A stretch of 64,000 nt of DNA. Origin: CAWANP01 sp963783445. GTDB taxonomy: Bacteria > Chloroflexota > Anaerolineae > JAAYZQ01. Below the pieces are notes generated by a model. It saw only the letters and a program-made list of their open reading frames with translations, was not told the DNA's origin and searched no databases. Shown piece after piece: positions 10,502-20,151 of this stretch (its first letter is position 1; each line of letters opens with the position of its first letter). The stretch is from contig CAWANP010000018.1 of the NCBI GenBank assembly GCA_963783445.1, positions 60,659-124,658 of the forward strand, read 5' to 3'. The position numbers and the translations under genes were made by a program.

Positions 10502-11285
10502 CGAGGACCGAGTACTCTTCCGGTCTTCTGTCGTGGAGGATGTTGTTCCGTGGGGTAATGCCTTTGTCTCTCGCCAGGGCAATGTCCACGTTCACCAGGC
10601 CCACCCTCTCTTCCGACGAGGATGCCTGCAGGAGGACCTCGCCTCTGGGATCGGCAATGGTAGACAGGCCGGTGAAGGTGAGGTTCGATTCTGTGCCGAC
10701 TCTGTTGGCTGTCACGACATAGACCCGATTGGTGAGCGCGCGGATAGGGACGGCCTTCTGAGCCAGACCGGGCAGGACAAGGTTTGATGGGTGGCAAATC
10801 AGGTCCGTACCCTTGAGGGCCAGGGCCCGCCATGCCTCGGGGAACAACCAATCAAAACAAACAAGCATGCCGACCCGAGCCTGGCCGATGTCGAAAACGG
10901 GCAACCCCACGTTGCCGGGCTCAAAGAAATCTTTCTCGTTCATGAATAGATGCAGCTTGCGGTATTTGCCTATTATCCCCTGCGGGCCAACGAGTATCGC
11001 CGAGTTGTACAAGAGATCACCCTCGCGTTCGTTAAAGCCAGATACGATGTGAAGGTTGTACCGCTGGCACTGTGATACAAGGAACTGGAGGAACACACTG
11101 CCAGTGATAGCCTCCGACGTCGCCCATGCCTGTGCGGGAGACTCAAAGTTGTAGCCCGAATTGCACAACTCGGGCAAAACGAGCAGATCTGCCCCGGCGC
11201 ACTGGGGCATGAGATCGTCGAGTCTTTGCATCGTAGCTTGAACGTCGCCCAGGGTTGGAGCAAACTGGACAAAACCGATTTTCAA
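10488..11285 (-). CDS. Carbon-nitrogen hydrolase (nitrilase superfamily)
   Basis: A 265-residue single-domain nitrilase-superfamily protein with the Glu-Lys-Cys triad: Glu in 'LVLPELCNSGYNF', Lys in 'KYRKLHLF', Cys in 'MLVCFDWLFPEAW'. The superfamily hydrolyses amides or nitriles; the substrate is unknown. It converges on priA and is followed on the same strand by the phoU remnants, 100 nt upstream of its start. The frame is intact. Confidence 0.85.
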   Translation of the reverse strand: MKIGFVQFAPTLGDVQATMQRLDDLMPQCAGADLLVLPELCNSGYNFESPAQAWATSEAITGSVFLQFLVSQCQRYNLHIVSGFNEREGDLLYNSAILVGPQGIIGKYRKLHLFMNEKDFFEPGNVGLPVFDIGQARVGMLVCFDWLFPEAWRALALKGTDLICHPSNLVLPGLAQKAVPIRALTNRVYVVTANRVGTESNLTFTGLSTIADPRGEVLLQASSSEERVGLVNVDIALARDKGITPRNNILHDRRPEEYSVLVTID

Positions 11286-11392
11286 TGCAGCCTCCCTGCC
11301 GCAGGTTCGTGGCCTGCAGGATCGTAGCCATTATGGCGCAGAGCTGCTGGCGAGGCAATTCATTGGCCCATGATCAGCCCTTTTTATCTCCG

Positions 11393-12004
11393 CTAATAGA
11401 CACTCGCTCGCAGAGGTTGATACCGTCGGCGGTGCGTCCAGGTTGTGCGCGGCCACATCAGTTGTTGCCTGCTCGATGGTCTGCGGATCCTCGAGGATGA
11501 AGAGATATCAATTCGCGGTAGACCTGATTGTACAGAGCGTCGACTCGTCGTCACGCTGGGGATCGTCCGCGCTGGCTGCACGTCGCGTTGGATAAACGCT
11601 GTCAGCGCTGCGCGGAGCATCTATCGCGCTTTTGTGGCCATGACCGGCAGATCGATGAGCGGTTTGATCAGTGGTTGCTCGCCGATCATGAGATTGATGC
11701 GGGCAATGCCCTTGGCATAGTCACCCATACGTTCCAGCTCGGTGACAATCTCCAAGATGGCGGCTAGCAGGCGCATGTCGCTGGCCATCGGCTGCTGGGT
11801 GGCGATGAGGGTGATAGTATCCTCTTCAATGCGTAGCGCCGTTCGTTAATGATCCGGTCTCCGGCGATGAGCTTCGGGAGCCTGTGAAATCCCGCTTCTT
11901 GAGGGTTTCGACCGACTGGACGAGGGCCTCCTCGACCATGCTGCCCAGAGCCAGTACCTCGTCCTGGAGACGAGCTAGTTCTTGGTCAAAGCTTGACGCG
12001 TCAT
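11393..12004 (-). pseudogene. phoU: PhoU-like phosphate regulator, second copy, frameshifted
   Basis: From ATG 12004 the corrected protein reads as PhoU: 'FDQELARLQDEVLALGSMVE', 'SVETLKKRDF', a middle part with 'LIATQQPMASDMRLLAAIL' and 'ELERMGDYAKGIARINLMI', and a C-terminal repeat ending '...CERVVY' before a TAG at 11395-11393. At least four indels break the frame, one right after the start codon. PhoU links the PstSCAB transporter to the PhoR kinase. It directly follows another PhoU-like gene. Whether it is dead or misassembled cannot be told from sequence. Confidence 0.7.
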
Positions 12005-12729
12005 ACTCTCTCCTATCATGCAATGGATGTTCCTTACTATACAAGTGGGCTGGGACCTCAGGCATTGGCTCATGACTGCGCGTCCATCGAAGACCCTTCG
12101 ACTGAATGAACACCACCCATTCACTGATGCCAGCCACTTGCTCGGCAGCCCGTCTCAAGCTGTAGGCCGACCGCGAGAGAAAGATGGCCTGATTGGCGAT
12201 GCGTGGCTTGCTTTTCATTACTTCTAGCAGCTCATGGCGGACCGCTGATAGAAGTTCTCGACCCGATCAGTCCCGGCGCCAGACAGCCAGGGCCGCACCT
12301 ACGTCTCTGCTCGTGCAAAGGCCGACAAGCGCCATCGAGCAGCGACTGGACCTCGGTGGCCAAGGCGTATGGAGGCTGGCAAGCGGCTTGCGCAACTGGT
12401 GGTCGGCGGTCAGGCAATTGGCTCGGGCCACGCGCATGCGCGTGGTCGGATATACGCTCCAGTTCAGCGGCTATCTCGACCATGGCCACAGAGGCCGAAG
12501 ATCGCTTGTCCAGCGGGCGCCGGCTGGCAATGAGACTCAGACAGCCCATCTCAATGGCCAGCCGTTCTTGTGGGCTTGGCGCCCTTCCTCGCCGAGGCGC
12601 TCCAGGGAATCCAGGTCGCTGTCGTGCAGAAAGTCTGCTGCCCGATCAGAATGCCTTCGACCAGGCTACCCAGGCCAGTACATCTTTTTCAAGCTGTCGC
12701 AGCTTCTCTTCAGGAATCTGTCCAGCCAT
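12005..12729 (-). pseudogene. phoU: PhoU-like phosphate regulator, first copy, frameshifted
   Basis: From ATG 12729 the corrected protein begins 'MAGQIPEEKLRQLEKDVLA' and continues with the first PhoU repeat ('RRPLDKRSSASVAMVEIAAE', 'ELERISDHA') and the second ('IANQAIFLSRSAYSLRRAAE', 'ISEWVVFI'). Its end runs into the start of the second phoU at about 12010. Several indels interrupt the frame. Two different phoU genes in tandem at the end of a pst operon suggest paired regulators, as in some Thermotoga and Chloroflexota loci. Confidence 0.65.
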
Positions 12730-12858
12730 GATATGATGCCTCATCTATACAAGGGCTCACTGTCTCTCTCCTTGCCCGCCCCCTTCCCCATAGAGAATGA
12801 GAGGGAAAGGGTTTGGGACAGAAGAGGAGGAGAATGAAACCACTATCCCTGATCCGAT

Positions 12859-13270
12859 TCACGAGCAGATACAAGATCTCGCGACGAATCTCGTCACGCA
12901 CCCGGCGGAAGACGGCCAATCGCTCCACACTGCTGCCGGTGGCCTTGGCCGGATCCGCAAAGCCGATGTGACCTTGCGGCCGCTTGCCCAGCCAGAATGG
13001 GCAATCCTCGGCGGCATCGTCACAGACCGTCACCACGAGCATCAAGGTCAGCATTTCGAAACTCATCGATGCGACTTGCGTTTGCTGGTGGGAGATATCG
13101 ATGCCCAGTTCCGCCATGGCCTGCACGGCCAGCGGATGCACATAGCCTGCTGGCTCGGTCCCCGCCGAAAAGGCTTGCCACTCGTCGCCCAGGTAGTGGT
13201 TGACCAACCCCTCGCCATCTGGCTGCGGCAGCGAGTTGCCGGTGCAGAGGAACAGCACCTGTTTCTTCAT
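12859..13270 (-). pseudogene. ArsC-type arsenate reductase / low-molecular-weight phosphatase, frameshifted
   Basis: The start 'MKKQVLFLCTGNS' is that of thioredoxin-coupled arsenate reductases. One inserted and one lost base scramble the catalytic loop; undoing them restores 'CTGNSCRSQMAEGLVNHYLG'. Later 'FSAGTEPAGYVHPLAVQAM', 'ITVCDDAAE'-like 'VTVCDDAAEDCPF' and 'ERLAVFRRVRDEIRREI' follow the family. The place inside the pst operon fits arsenate entering by the phosphate transporter, though a phosphatase role is possible. The 3' end is uncertain because of another probable indel near 12870. Confidence 0.65.
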
Positions 13271-13281
13271 CGTCCTTGGCT

Positions 13282-14082
13282 CTAGCCAAACCGCCCGGTG
13301 ATATAGTCCTCGGTGCGCTGGTCCTTGGGATTGGTGAAGAGCTCGTTGGTCGGGCCATACTCGACCAGGTATCCCGCCCGGTCCTCGTCCATCATGAAAA
13401 AGGCGGTGTAATCCGAGACCCGGGCGGCCTGCTGCATGTTGTGGGTGACGATGATGATGGTATAGTTCTTGGCCAGCTCCCGCATCAGTTCCTCGATCTT
13501 GAGCGTGGCGATGGGGTCCAGCGCCGAGGCAGGCTCGTCCATGAGGATGATCTCGGGCTTGACGGCGATGGTGCGGGCGATGCACAGGCGCTGCTGCTGG
13601 CCGCCCGACAGGGACAAGCCGCTCTGGTCGAGCTTGTCCTTGACCTCGTCCCACAGGGCGCCTGCCGCAGCGACTGCTCGACCAGCTCATCCATATTGCC
13701 CTTGAAGCCGTTGATCCGCGCACCCCAGGCCACGTTCTCGTAGATGCGTCTTGGGAAAGGGGTTCGGCTTCTGAAAGACCATGCCGATGTGGCGGCGCAC
13801 CTGAACGGGATCGACGTCGTCATCGTAGATGTTCTGGCCGTCGAACAGCACCTCGCCCTCGGCCCATGCGGTCGGCACCAGCTCGTTCATGCGGTTGAAA
13901 GCGCGCAGCATCGTGCTCTTGCCGCAGCCGGACGGGCCGATGATGGCCGTGATCTTGCGGCGTTCGATCTGCAGGTTGACATCCTTGATGGCCCGAAAGT
14001 CGCCATAGTAAACGCTCAGATCGTGCGCCTCGATGGCGTATCTTGCCATTGGTTGTGGGTGGCGTTGTTCGATGTCTGTCAT
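13282..14082 (-). pseudogene. pstB: Phosphate ABC transporter ATPase PstB, frameshifted
   Basis: The corrected protein is a normal PstB of about 265 residues. It has 'LSVYYGDFRAIKDVNL', Walker A 'GPSGCGKSTMLRAFNRMNEL', 'VFQKPNPFPKT', signature 'LSGGQQQRLCIARTIAV', Walker B 'IILMDEPASALDP', and the switch His in 'IIIVTHNMQQAARVSD'. Two indels, near 13750 and 13660, split it into three frames. The start ATG 14082 has a good ribosome binding site (AAGAGGAG). It energises the PstC-PstA channel. Confidence 0.85.
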
Positions 14083-14098
14083 CGCATATCTCCTCTTG

Positions 14099-16250
14099 CT
14101 AAAGCGATTGCGCAGGAGCACGGCGTGTAGCATTCAGGGTCAGCAGCAGGACCAGGAGCACGATGATGGCTGCGGCTGCAATGTTGCGAAACTCGTCCTG
14201 GGGGCGAGACGTCCACTGATAGATCTGAATGGGCAGGGTGGTGAATTTGGAGAAGGGGCTGGTGGGATCGACAGTGATAAAGGTCGAAGCGCCCACGACC
14301 ACCAGGGGGGCTGTCTCACCGATGGCCCGCGAGACGGCCAGGATGGTGCCGGTCAGGATGCCGGGCATGGCGTTGGGCAGGACGTGGGGCCAGATGGTCT
14401 GCCATTTGGTCGCGCCCAGGCCATAGCTGGCCTGGCGCAGTGAGTTCGGCACCGGCTCGGATGGCCTCCTGGGCGTTGATGATGATCAAGGGCAGGATCA
14501 GCAGGCCCAACGTCAGCCCGGCGGAGAGAATGGTGCGCCCGTTGGCCGTCGTGGGATCCACCAGGCCAAACAGCGTGCCGCTGGTGAACGGCTCCAGCAG
14601 CTCGAACGAAGACGGCCAGGCCCAACATGCCGTAGATGATGGACGGAACACCGGCCAGGTTGTTGATGTTGGTCTGGATGAGCCGGTTGATCTGGTTGTC
14701 TACTGCGTACTCTTCCAGGTAAATGGCAGCGCCAACGCCTAGAGGGAAACGCAAAGAGCGACTGTGATGAAGATGGTCCACAAAGAGCCCAGGATCGCCG
14801 TCCGTACGCCCGGCCCTCTCGGGATTGGCCGACTGCGGATTGAGGTGATGAATTTCGGGTTGAGCCAGGACACAAAGCTGGACCTCGGCATCCGGGTGCT
14901 TTGCGGCTGCCTCGGCCAGAACATCGGAGCGATTAAGGATCGAGCTCAAAGAGTGACCAAGTCTGCACGATCTCCGGTTCAACGACTCTCTCGACAACCA
15001 AGCCGTAGACATCTTCATGGCTACGATCCTCGAAGGGAATCTCGCTCTCAAAGCGGCGGTAGAGGCCCGCGGAGACGTTGGCCTCGAGGATGGTTCTCAG
15101 TGTCTCCTGGGGCAGGTCCGCCAGTTCCTGAGTCAAAGACCGTCTCGGCGAAAAAATCCAGCGTGCCACTGTCAGCGCCAGGAATATAGCGTTCGATGGG
15201 TTCATTGGGCCAAGAGGGATCGACGTCTGACCAGGTTTCAGCGGTCGTGAAGATCTGCCTGAGCTGGTCCGACTGATCACTTCCGTCAGGAAATCGTTCT
15301 CTTGACTTACGACCACGGCGAGTGCGTCGGTGCCGACACGGAACTCGACGGGCTTCGCGCTTGATCTCTTTGCAGAGGTCAACCTCTGTGTTTCTTGATG
15401 GGCCGGCTGGCGTTGGCGATGTCGGTGTCGCCCTCGACGCAGAAACGGTGGAATACCAGCGCTGCTCCCGATGCTTTCAACCTCGACTTTCCCCGAGTAG
15501 CCTTCCGCCTGGAAGCGTCCCGCCATTTGTGTCGTCAGCGGATACACGGTCGAACTGCCGGCAGCTATGACCTCCCCGGACACGCTCTGCGGGACTGATG
15601 ATGGGCCAGCTCACGGTTTCGGCATCGCCGTGTCAGATCCCCATGGCATTCATCCAGGTGAGCATGGCGGCGTTCAGCGCGTCCTCACCCAAGGGAAAGT
15701 AGCCCACATCTTCGATTTCCTGGTTCACGACGGTCCAGGTAGAAGTTGAGGAACGCCGCGACTTGGGGCTTTTCCTCCATGACCTCTGCATCTGAATAGA
15801 GGAAAAGTGGGCGCGCCAGCCTATATTCGTTCGAGTCTACCGTGTCGGCAGTGGGCGCTACGCCGTCGATGTCGAGGGACCGCAGCTCATCAGCGCGGTC
15901 CTGGTAGTAGGCGTAGCCAAAGTAACCGATGGCATTGGGGCTGGATGCTATCCGGTCGGCCAGTTCGTTGTCGTCCTCGCTGGACACTGTGTTGGGCGCC
16001 GCCAGCATCAGCTCCTTCTGTACCTCCATGACTAGGTCATTGGGCTCGATGCTGTTCTGAGTGGCTACATAGCGAAAGGCCCCGTAGATGATGTTCAGAA
16101 TCAGGGCCGCCAGGACGATGATGCCGATGATGGTCGAGGCCTGGAGCACGAGCTGCCAACCCTTTGCCGCGCGGTGCCTTTTGAGGAAGATTGTCGTGAA
16201 AGTACTGGGTCTTGCATCTGAAATACCGATTTCTTGTTGAGGAAGGCCAT
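14099..16250 (-). pseudogene. pstA: PstA permease with an embedded PstS-like phosphate-binding domain, frameshifted
   Basis: The start ATG 16250 overlaps the pstC stop by one base. The first part is a membrane helix ('IIGIIVLAALILNIIYGAF'). Next come two halves of a PstS-like fold in swapped order: the C-terminal half first ('NAIGYFGYAYY', 'ARPLFLYSDAEVMEEKPQVA'), then the N-terminal half ('VIAAGSSTVYPLTTQMAGRF', 'VEFRVGTDALAVVVSQENDF'). The permease core follows: 'GVGAAIYLEEYA', 'NNLAGVPSIIYGMLGLAVFV', 'AVSRAIGETAPLVVVGAS'. Corrected length is about 715 residues against roughly 290 for ordinary PstA. At least six indels break the frame. Confidence 0.75.
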
Positions 16251-17452
16251 TATTCGTACACCTCCCGGAATCGGCGCACGACCCTTTGGCTGATGATGTT
16301 GAGCGACAGGGTCATGAAGAACAAGCACCAGGCCGATGGCAAAGATGCTGTTATAGTCAATCGAGTTGTAGCTGATATCACCGCCGCTGATACGGACAAT
16401 GTGTCCCGTCATGGTCTCTGCCGCATCAAAGGGGTTAAACGTAAAGTTGGAACCGGCGCCGGCCGCGATGGCCACGATCATCGTTTCGCCGATGGCGCGG
16501 GAGATAGATACGATAAAGGCAGCGGTGATGCCTGAAAGCGCGGCTGGCACCACGACCTTGATGGCCGTCTCCCACTTGGTAGCGCCCAAGCCATAGGCCG
16601 CTTCGCGCAGCGCTCGCGGAACGGCGCTCAGGGCATCCTCGCTCATAGAACTCACCAGAGGCAGGATCAGGATGCCGATGACGATACCAGCCGAAGCTGT
16701 ATTGTAAATCTGAACCGTATCCATACCAAAGATCTTGCGCAGCAGAGGGGTCATAAAGGTCAGGGCAAAATAACCATAGACTACTGTGGGAATGCCCGAC
16801 AAGATCTCCAGAATCGGCTTGAGGATGCTGCGGGCGCGTGGAGAAGCATACTCGCTTAGGTAGATGGCGACAAACAGGCCTAAGGGTATAGCCACGACCA
16901 TGGCGATGATGCTGGTCATGAGCGTGGCCGTGACCAGGGGCCAGATGCCAAACTGGCCGATCTGAGGGATTCCACTTGGTGCCGGTAAAAAACTCGACAA
17001 GAGAAACCTTATTGTAGACGAAAGAAATCAGAGCCGGCTTTGTGCGCAACGGCTTCAGTACCACTCAAGCCGCGCACTACGGTGATCACGTTTCCGTCGA
17101 GCATCGACAATCTCCATGATTTCTTCACTAAGGCGAACGCTGTCTCCGACGGACAGCCTCTTGCCAGTTTCTGGAAGCACCCAGTGAGGTAGTCGCAGCG
17201 ATCAAGGCCTGCGACTATCTGTTTGTTGGTATCCTCCCACAGCTCCTGGGTGAAGAAATTGAATGATTCCGTAGTCAATCCGTACACAATGCCAAAGGTA
17301 GTAAGAATAGATATGGCGCCGCACAGGAACAGGATACTTTGAATGATGGCTTCTCGAACCCGCGGGCGCTTGCGCAGGGCAAGCCGGATATCGGAATCTG
17401 CAGTAGTGGTTGCAGCGGAGCCTGAAGTTGCCACCGTTATCTCATTTTGCAT
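16250..17452 (-). pseudogene. pstC: Phosphate ABC transporter permease PstC, frameshifted
   Basis: From ATG 17452 the protein starts with a charged cytoplasmic part and a first membrane helix ('SILFLCGAISILTTFGIVYG'). A long periplasmic insertion follows, then 'KVSLVEFFTGTKWNP', 'WPLVTATLMTSIIAMVVAI', the coupling region 'LREAAYGLGATKWETAIKVV', and 'ISRAIGETMIVAIAAGAGS'. It ends '...RRFREVYE'. At least four indels are needed, near 17190, 17060, 16990 and 16320. Its stop codon overlaps the pstA start as TAATG, so translation is probably coupled. Confidence 0.8.
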
Positions 17453-17578
17453 GCACTTCCTCCACGACGATGCGGCAGGGCATGTCTGAAGCGCTGCCCT
17501 ACCGCTCTTGATGCTGTTTAAGCCTGGGGCAGGGAGCGAACCTGCCCCAGCCCCAGGGCTGGGGAAAATGGAACCTAA

Positions 17579-19582
17579 CTATTGGCCCATGGCGTCGAGC
17601 CAAGCTTGTTTGGCAACATCCAGAGTCTGTCGGGGTTGGCGGGGAAGTAGCCGACGTCGACGATTTCTTCGTTGACGTAGGTCAGGTAGAAGTTGATGAA
17701 AGCCGCCACCTGGGGCTTTTCCTGCATGATGCTGGCAGTGGAGTAGATGAACAACGGGCGGGCCAGGGGGTAGTCGCCGGCGTCCACACTCTCGGCGCCG
17801 TGGCCTCCACGCCTTCGATGTCGAGGATGGTCAGGGTATCCTCGTTCTCGACATAGTAGGCGTAGCCAAAGAAACCGACGGCGTAGGGGCTACCCAGCAC
17901 ACCCTGGACCAGGACGTTGTCGTCCTCGCTGAGCTGGGTGTTGGAGGCGTTGAGGATCGGTTCCTCGTTCTCATCAAAGACCTCTTCGACAAAGAAGTCA
18001 AAGGTGCCGGAGTCGGTGCCGGGGATGAAGCGCTGGATGGGCTCGGCAGGCCAGTCGGGGTTGACGTCAGCCCAGGTCTCGGCGGTGCCGAAAAGATCGA
18101 GCCAGCTCCTCCAGGGAGGCGCCGGTGACAAAGTCGTTGTCCTTGCTGACGACGACGGCCAGGGCGTCGGTGCCGACGCGGATCTCGATGGGTTCGCGGC
18201 CGATGGCTCTGGCAGGACTCGACCTCAGAGTCCTTGATGGGGCGGCTGGCGTTGGAGATGTCGGTCTCGCCCTGGACGCAGAAGCGCTCAAAGCCGGCGC
18301 CGGAGCCGATGCTGTCGATGGTGATGTTGTCGGCGTAGCCTTCGTCCTGGAAGCGCTCGGCCATGCGCCTCAGAGAGCGGGAAGACGGTGGAGCTGCCGG
18401 CGGTGACAATGTCCCTGAAACCTCTAGGGGGTTCACTGGGGGCAGCGTAGACACCAGCCGATTGGTAGGGCGCGCTAAGGCTCCACCTATTGCGTCGAGC
18501 CAGGCCTGCTTGGCAGCCTTCGAAGGCTTCGGGGTTGGCGGGGAAGTAGCCGACGTCGCACGATCTCCTCGTTGACGTAGGTCAGGTAGAAGTTGATAAA
18601 GTCGGCCACCTGGGGCTTTTCCTGCATGATGCTGGCGGTCGAGTAGATGAACAGCGGGCGGGCCAGGGGGTAGTCGCCAGCGTCCACACTCTCGGCGGTG
18701 GCCTCAACGCCTTCGACGTCGAGGATGGTCAGGGTATCCTGCGTTCTCGACATAGTAGGCGTAGCCAAAGAAGCCGACGGCGTAGGGGCTACCCAGCGAC
18801 ACCCTGGACCAGGACGTTGTCGTCCTCGCTGAGCTGGGTGTTGGAGGCGTTGAGGATCGGCTCTTCGTTCTCATCAAAGACCTCTTCGACAAAGAAGTCA
18901 AAGGTGCCGCTGTCGGTGCCGGGGATGAAGCGCTGGATGGGCTCGGCAGGCCAGTCGGGGTTGATATCAGCCCAGGTCTCGGCGGGCGCAAAGATCAGGG
19001 CCAGTTCCTCCATGGTAGGCGCCGGTGATGAAATCGTTGTCCTTGCTGACGACGATAGCCAGGGCATCGGTGCCAACGCGGAACTCGATGGGGTCGCGGC
19101 CGATGGCTCTGGCAGGACTCAACCTCAGAGTCCTTGATGGGGCGGCTGGCGTTGGAGATGTCGGTCTCGCCCTCGACGCAGAAACGCTCAAAGCCGGCGC
19201 CGGAGCCGATGCTGTCGATGGTGATGTTGTCAGCATAGCCTTCGTCCTGGAAGCGCTCGGCCATGGCCTCGGACAGGGGGAAGACGGTGGAGCTGCCGGC
19301 GGTGACAATGTCGCCTGTCACCTCCAAGGGGTTCACTGCGGGAAGGGCCAGGACCTGAACCTCTTTGACCACTTCCTTCTCGACGACGACTTCCTTCTCA
19401 ACTTCTTGGGTCACGACGACTTTGACTTCCTCTGTGACCACTACCTCTTTCTCGACCTCCTGAGTGACGACGACCTCGACGGTCTCCTTCACCACCTGGG
19501 GGGCTGGGGTTGGCTCGGCGCCGCCACATGCTGCAAGCAGAAGCATGGCGACCATCAGACTAACGAACAGAATACGGCGCAT
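17579..19582 (-). pseudogene. pstS: PstS phosphate-binding lipoprotein with two tandem domains, frameshifted
   Basis: The start ATG 19582 follows GGAGGAGAG. The signal peptide ends with a lipobox ('MLLLAACGG'), so the protein is lipid-anchored. A linker of repeated 'VVVTQEVEKEVVV' units follows. Domain 1 (about 19370-18480) has 'TAGSSTVFPLSEAMAERF', 'GTDALAIVVSKDND' and 'GTDSGTFDFFVEEVFDENEE'. It passes in frame through 'DAIGGALARPTNRLVSTLPP' into domain 2 (about 18450-17579), which is nearly identical. Corrected length is about 669 residues. Several one-base indels, mirrored at different places in each copy, break both domains. Confidence 0.75.
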
Positions 19583-19647
19583 AGTTCACTCTCCTCCATT
19601 CACTCGTTGAATTGTGGCAAGCTCAAACGCCTTGGCTTGACACAGAG

Positions 19648-19771
19648 AGCATACCATGCTTGCGTTAACAATCGGTCAACGACAAGTTAACAAATCGCTA
19701 AGAGGTTGTTAACACCATGTTAACAACCCAACCTTAACCAGACGTTAACAGGCTGCTAAAGGAACCTTAAT
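19648..19771 (-). promoter_or_regulatory. Pho box array and pst promoter
   Basis: Ten GTTAAC-like hexamers start at 19664, 19675, 19686, 19697, 19708, 19719, 19733, 19744, 19755 and 19766. The spacing is 11 bp except for one step of 14. Direct TTAACA-type repeats every 11 bp are the known binding pattern of PhoP/PhoB regulators. On the minus strand a TATGCT (19653-19648) lies 10 bp downstream of the nearest box, the usual arrangement for a PhoB-activated promoter without a -35 box. The array also lies upstream of the small gene at 19837. Confidence 0.75.
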
Positions 19772-19836
19772 ACAAGCAGGTTAGACTGTTGATTGGGAGA
19801 TATCTTGATGAGAGGTTCTGAACTGCGAGAGGAGAC

Positions 19837-20151
19837 ATGATCCGCAAACGATTGTCAGCCAATGGGAACAAAATAGTTGTCACTTTTGAGATACCCGGTT
19901 CGGTCTGGGCCGACTGCATCCATCTCGTCGGTGACTTGAACGATTGGGATCGGGAGTGCTTGCCCCTGCGACATACCAGTGATGATGTCTGGCAGCTTGA
20001 GGTGGAGCTAGAGCCCGGGTGCGAGGTACACTTTCGCTACCTGGTGGACGGCGCTCACTGGCGGAGCGACCGTCACGCCGACGCCCACGTGACAGGAGAC
20101 GATGGAGCTTGCGACTCGGTCGTTATTGCTCAACTGCCACAGGCAGCGTGA
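19837..20151 (+). CDS. Small CBM48/AMPK-beta-like glycogen-binding domain protein
   Basis: A 104-residue protein that is almost entirely one early-set/CBM48 domain: 'VWADCIHLVGDLNDWDRE', 'DVWQLEVELEPGCEVHFRYL' and 'WRSDRHADAHV'. Free-standing domains of this type are known in bacteria, with unclear roles. It sits alone on the plus strand between the pst operon and phoR, and overlaps the 3' end of phoR by 29 nt. The nearest Pho box ends 65 nt upstream, so phosphate control is possible. Confidence 0.7.
   Translation: MIRKRLSANGNKIVVTFEIPGSVWADCIHLVGDLNDWDRECLPLRHTSDDVWQLEVELEPGCEVHFRYLVDGAHWRSDRHADAHVTGDDGACDSVVIAQLPQAA

Noticed and set aside
12193..12837. Plus-strand open frames over the first phoU
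   Set aside because: The minus strand gives PhoU segments once indels are undone; the plus frames have no recognisable sequence.
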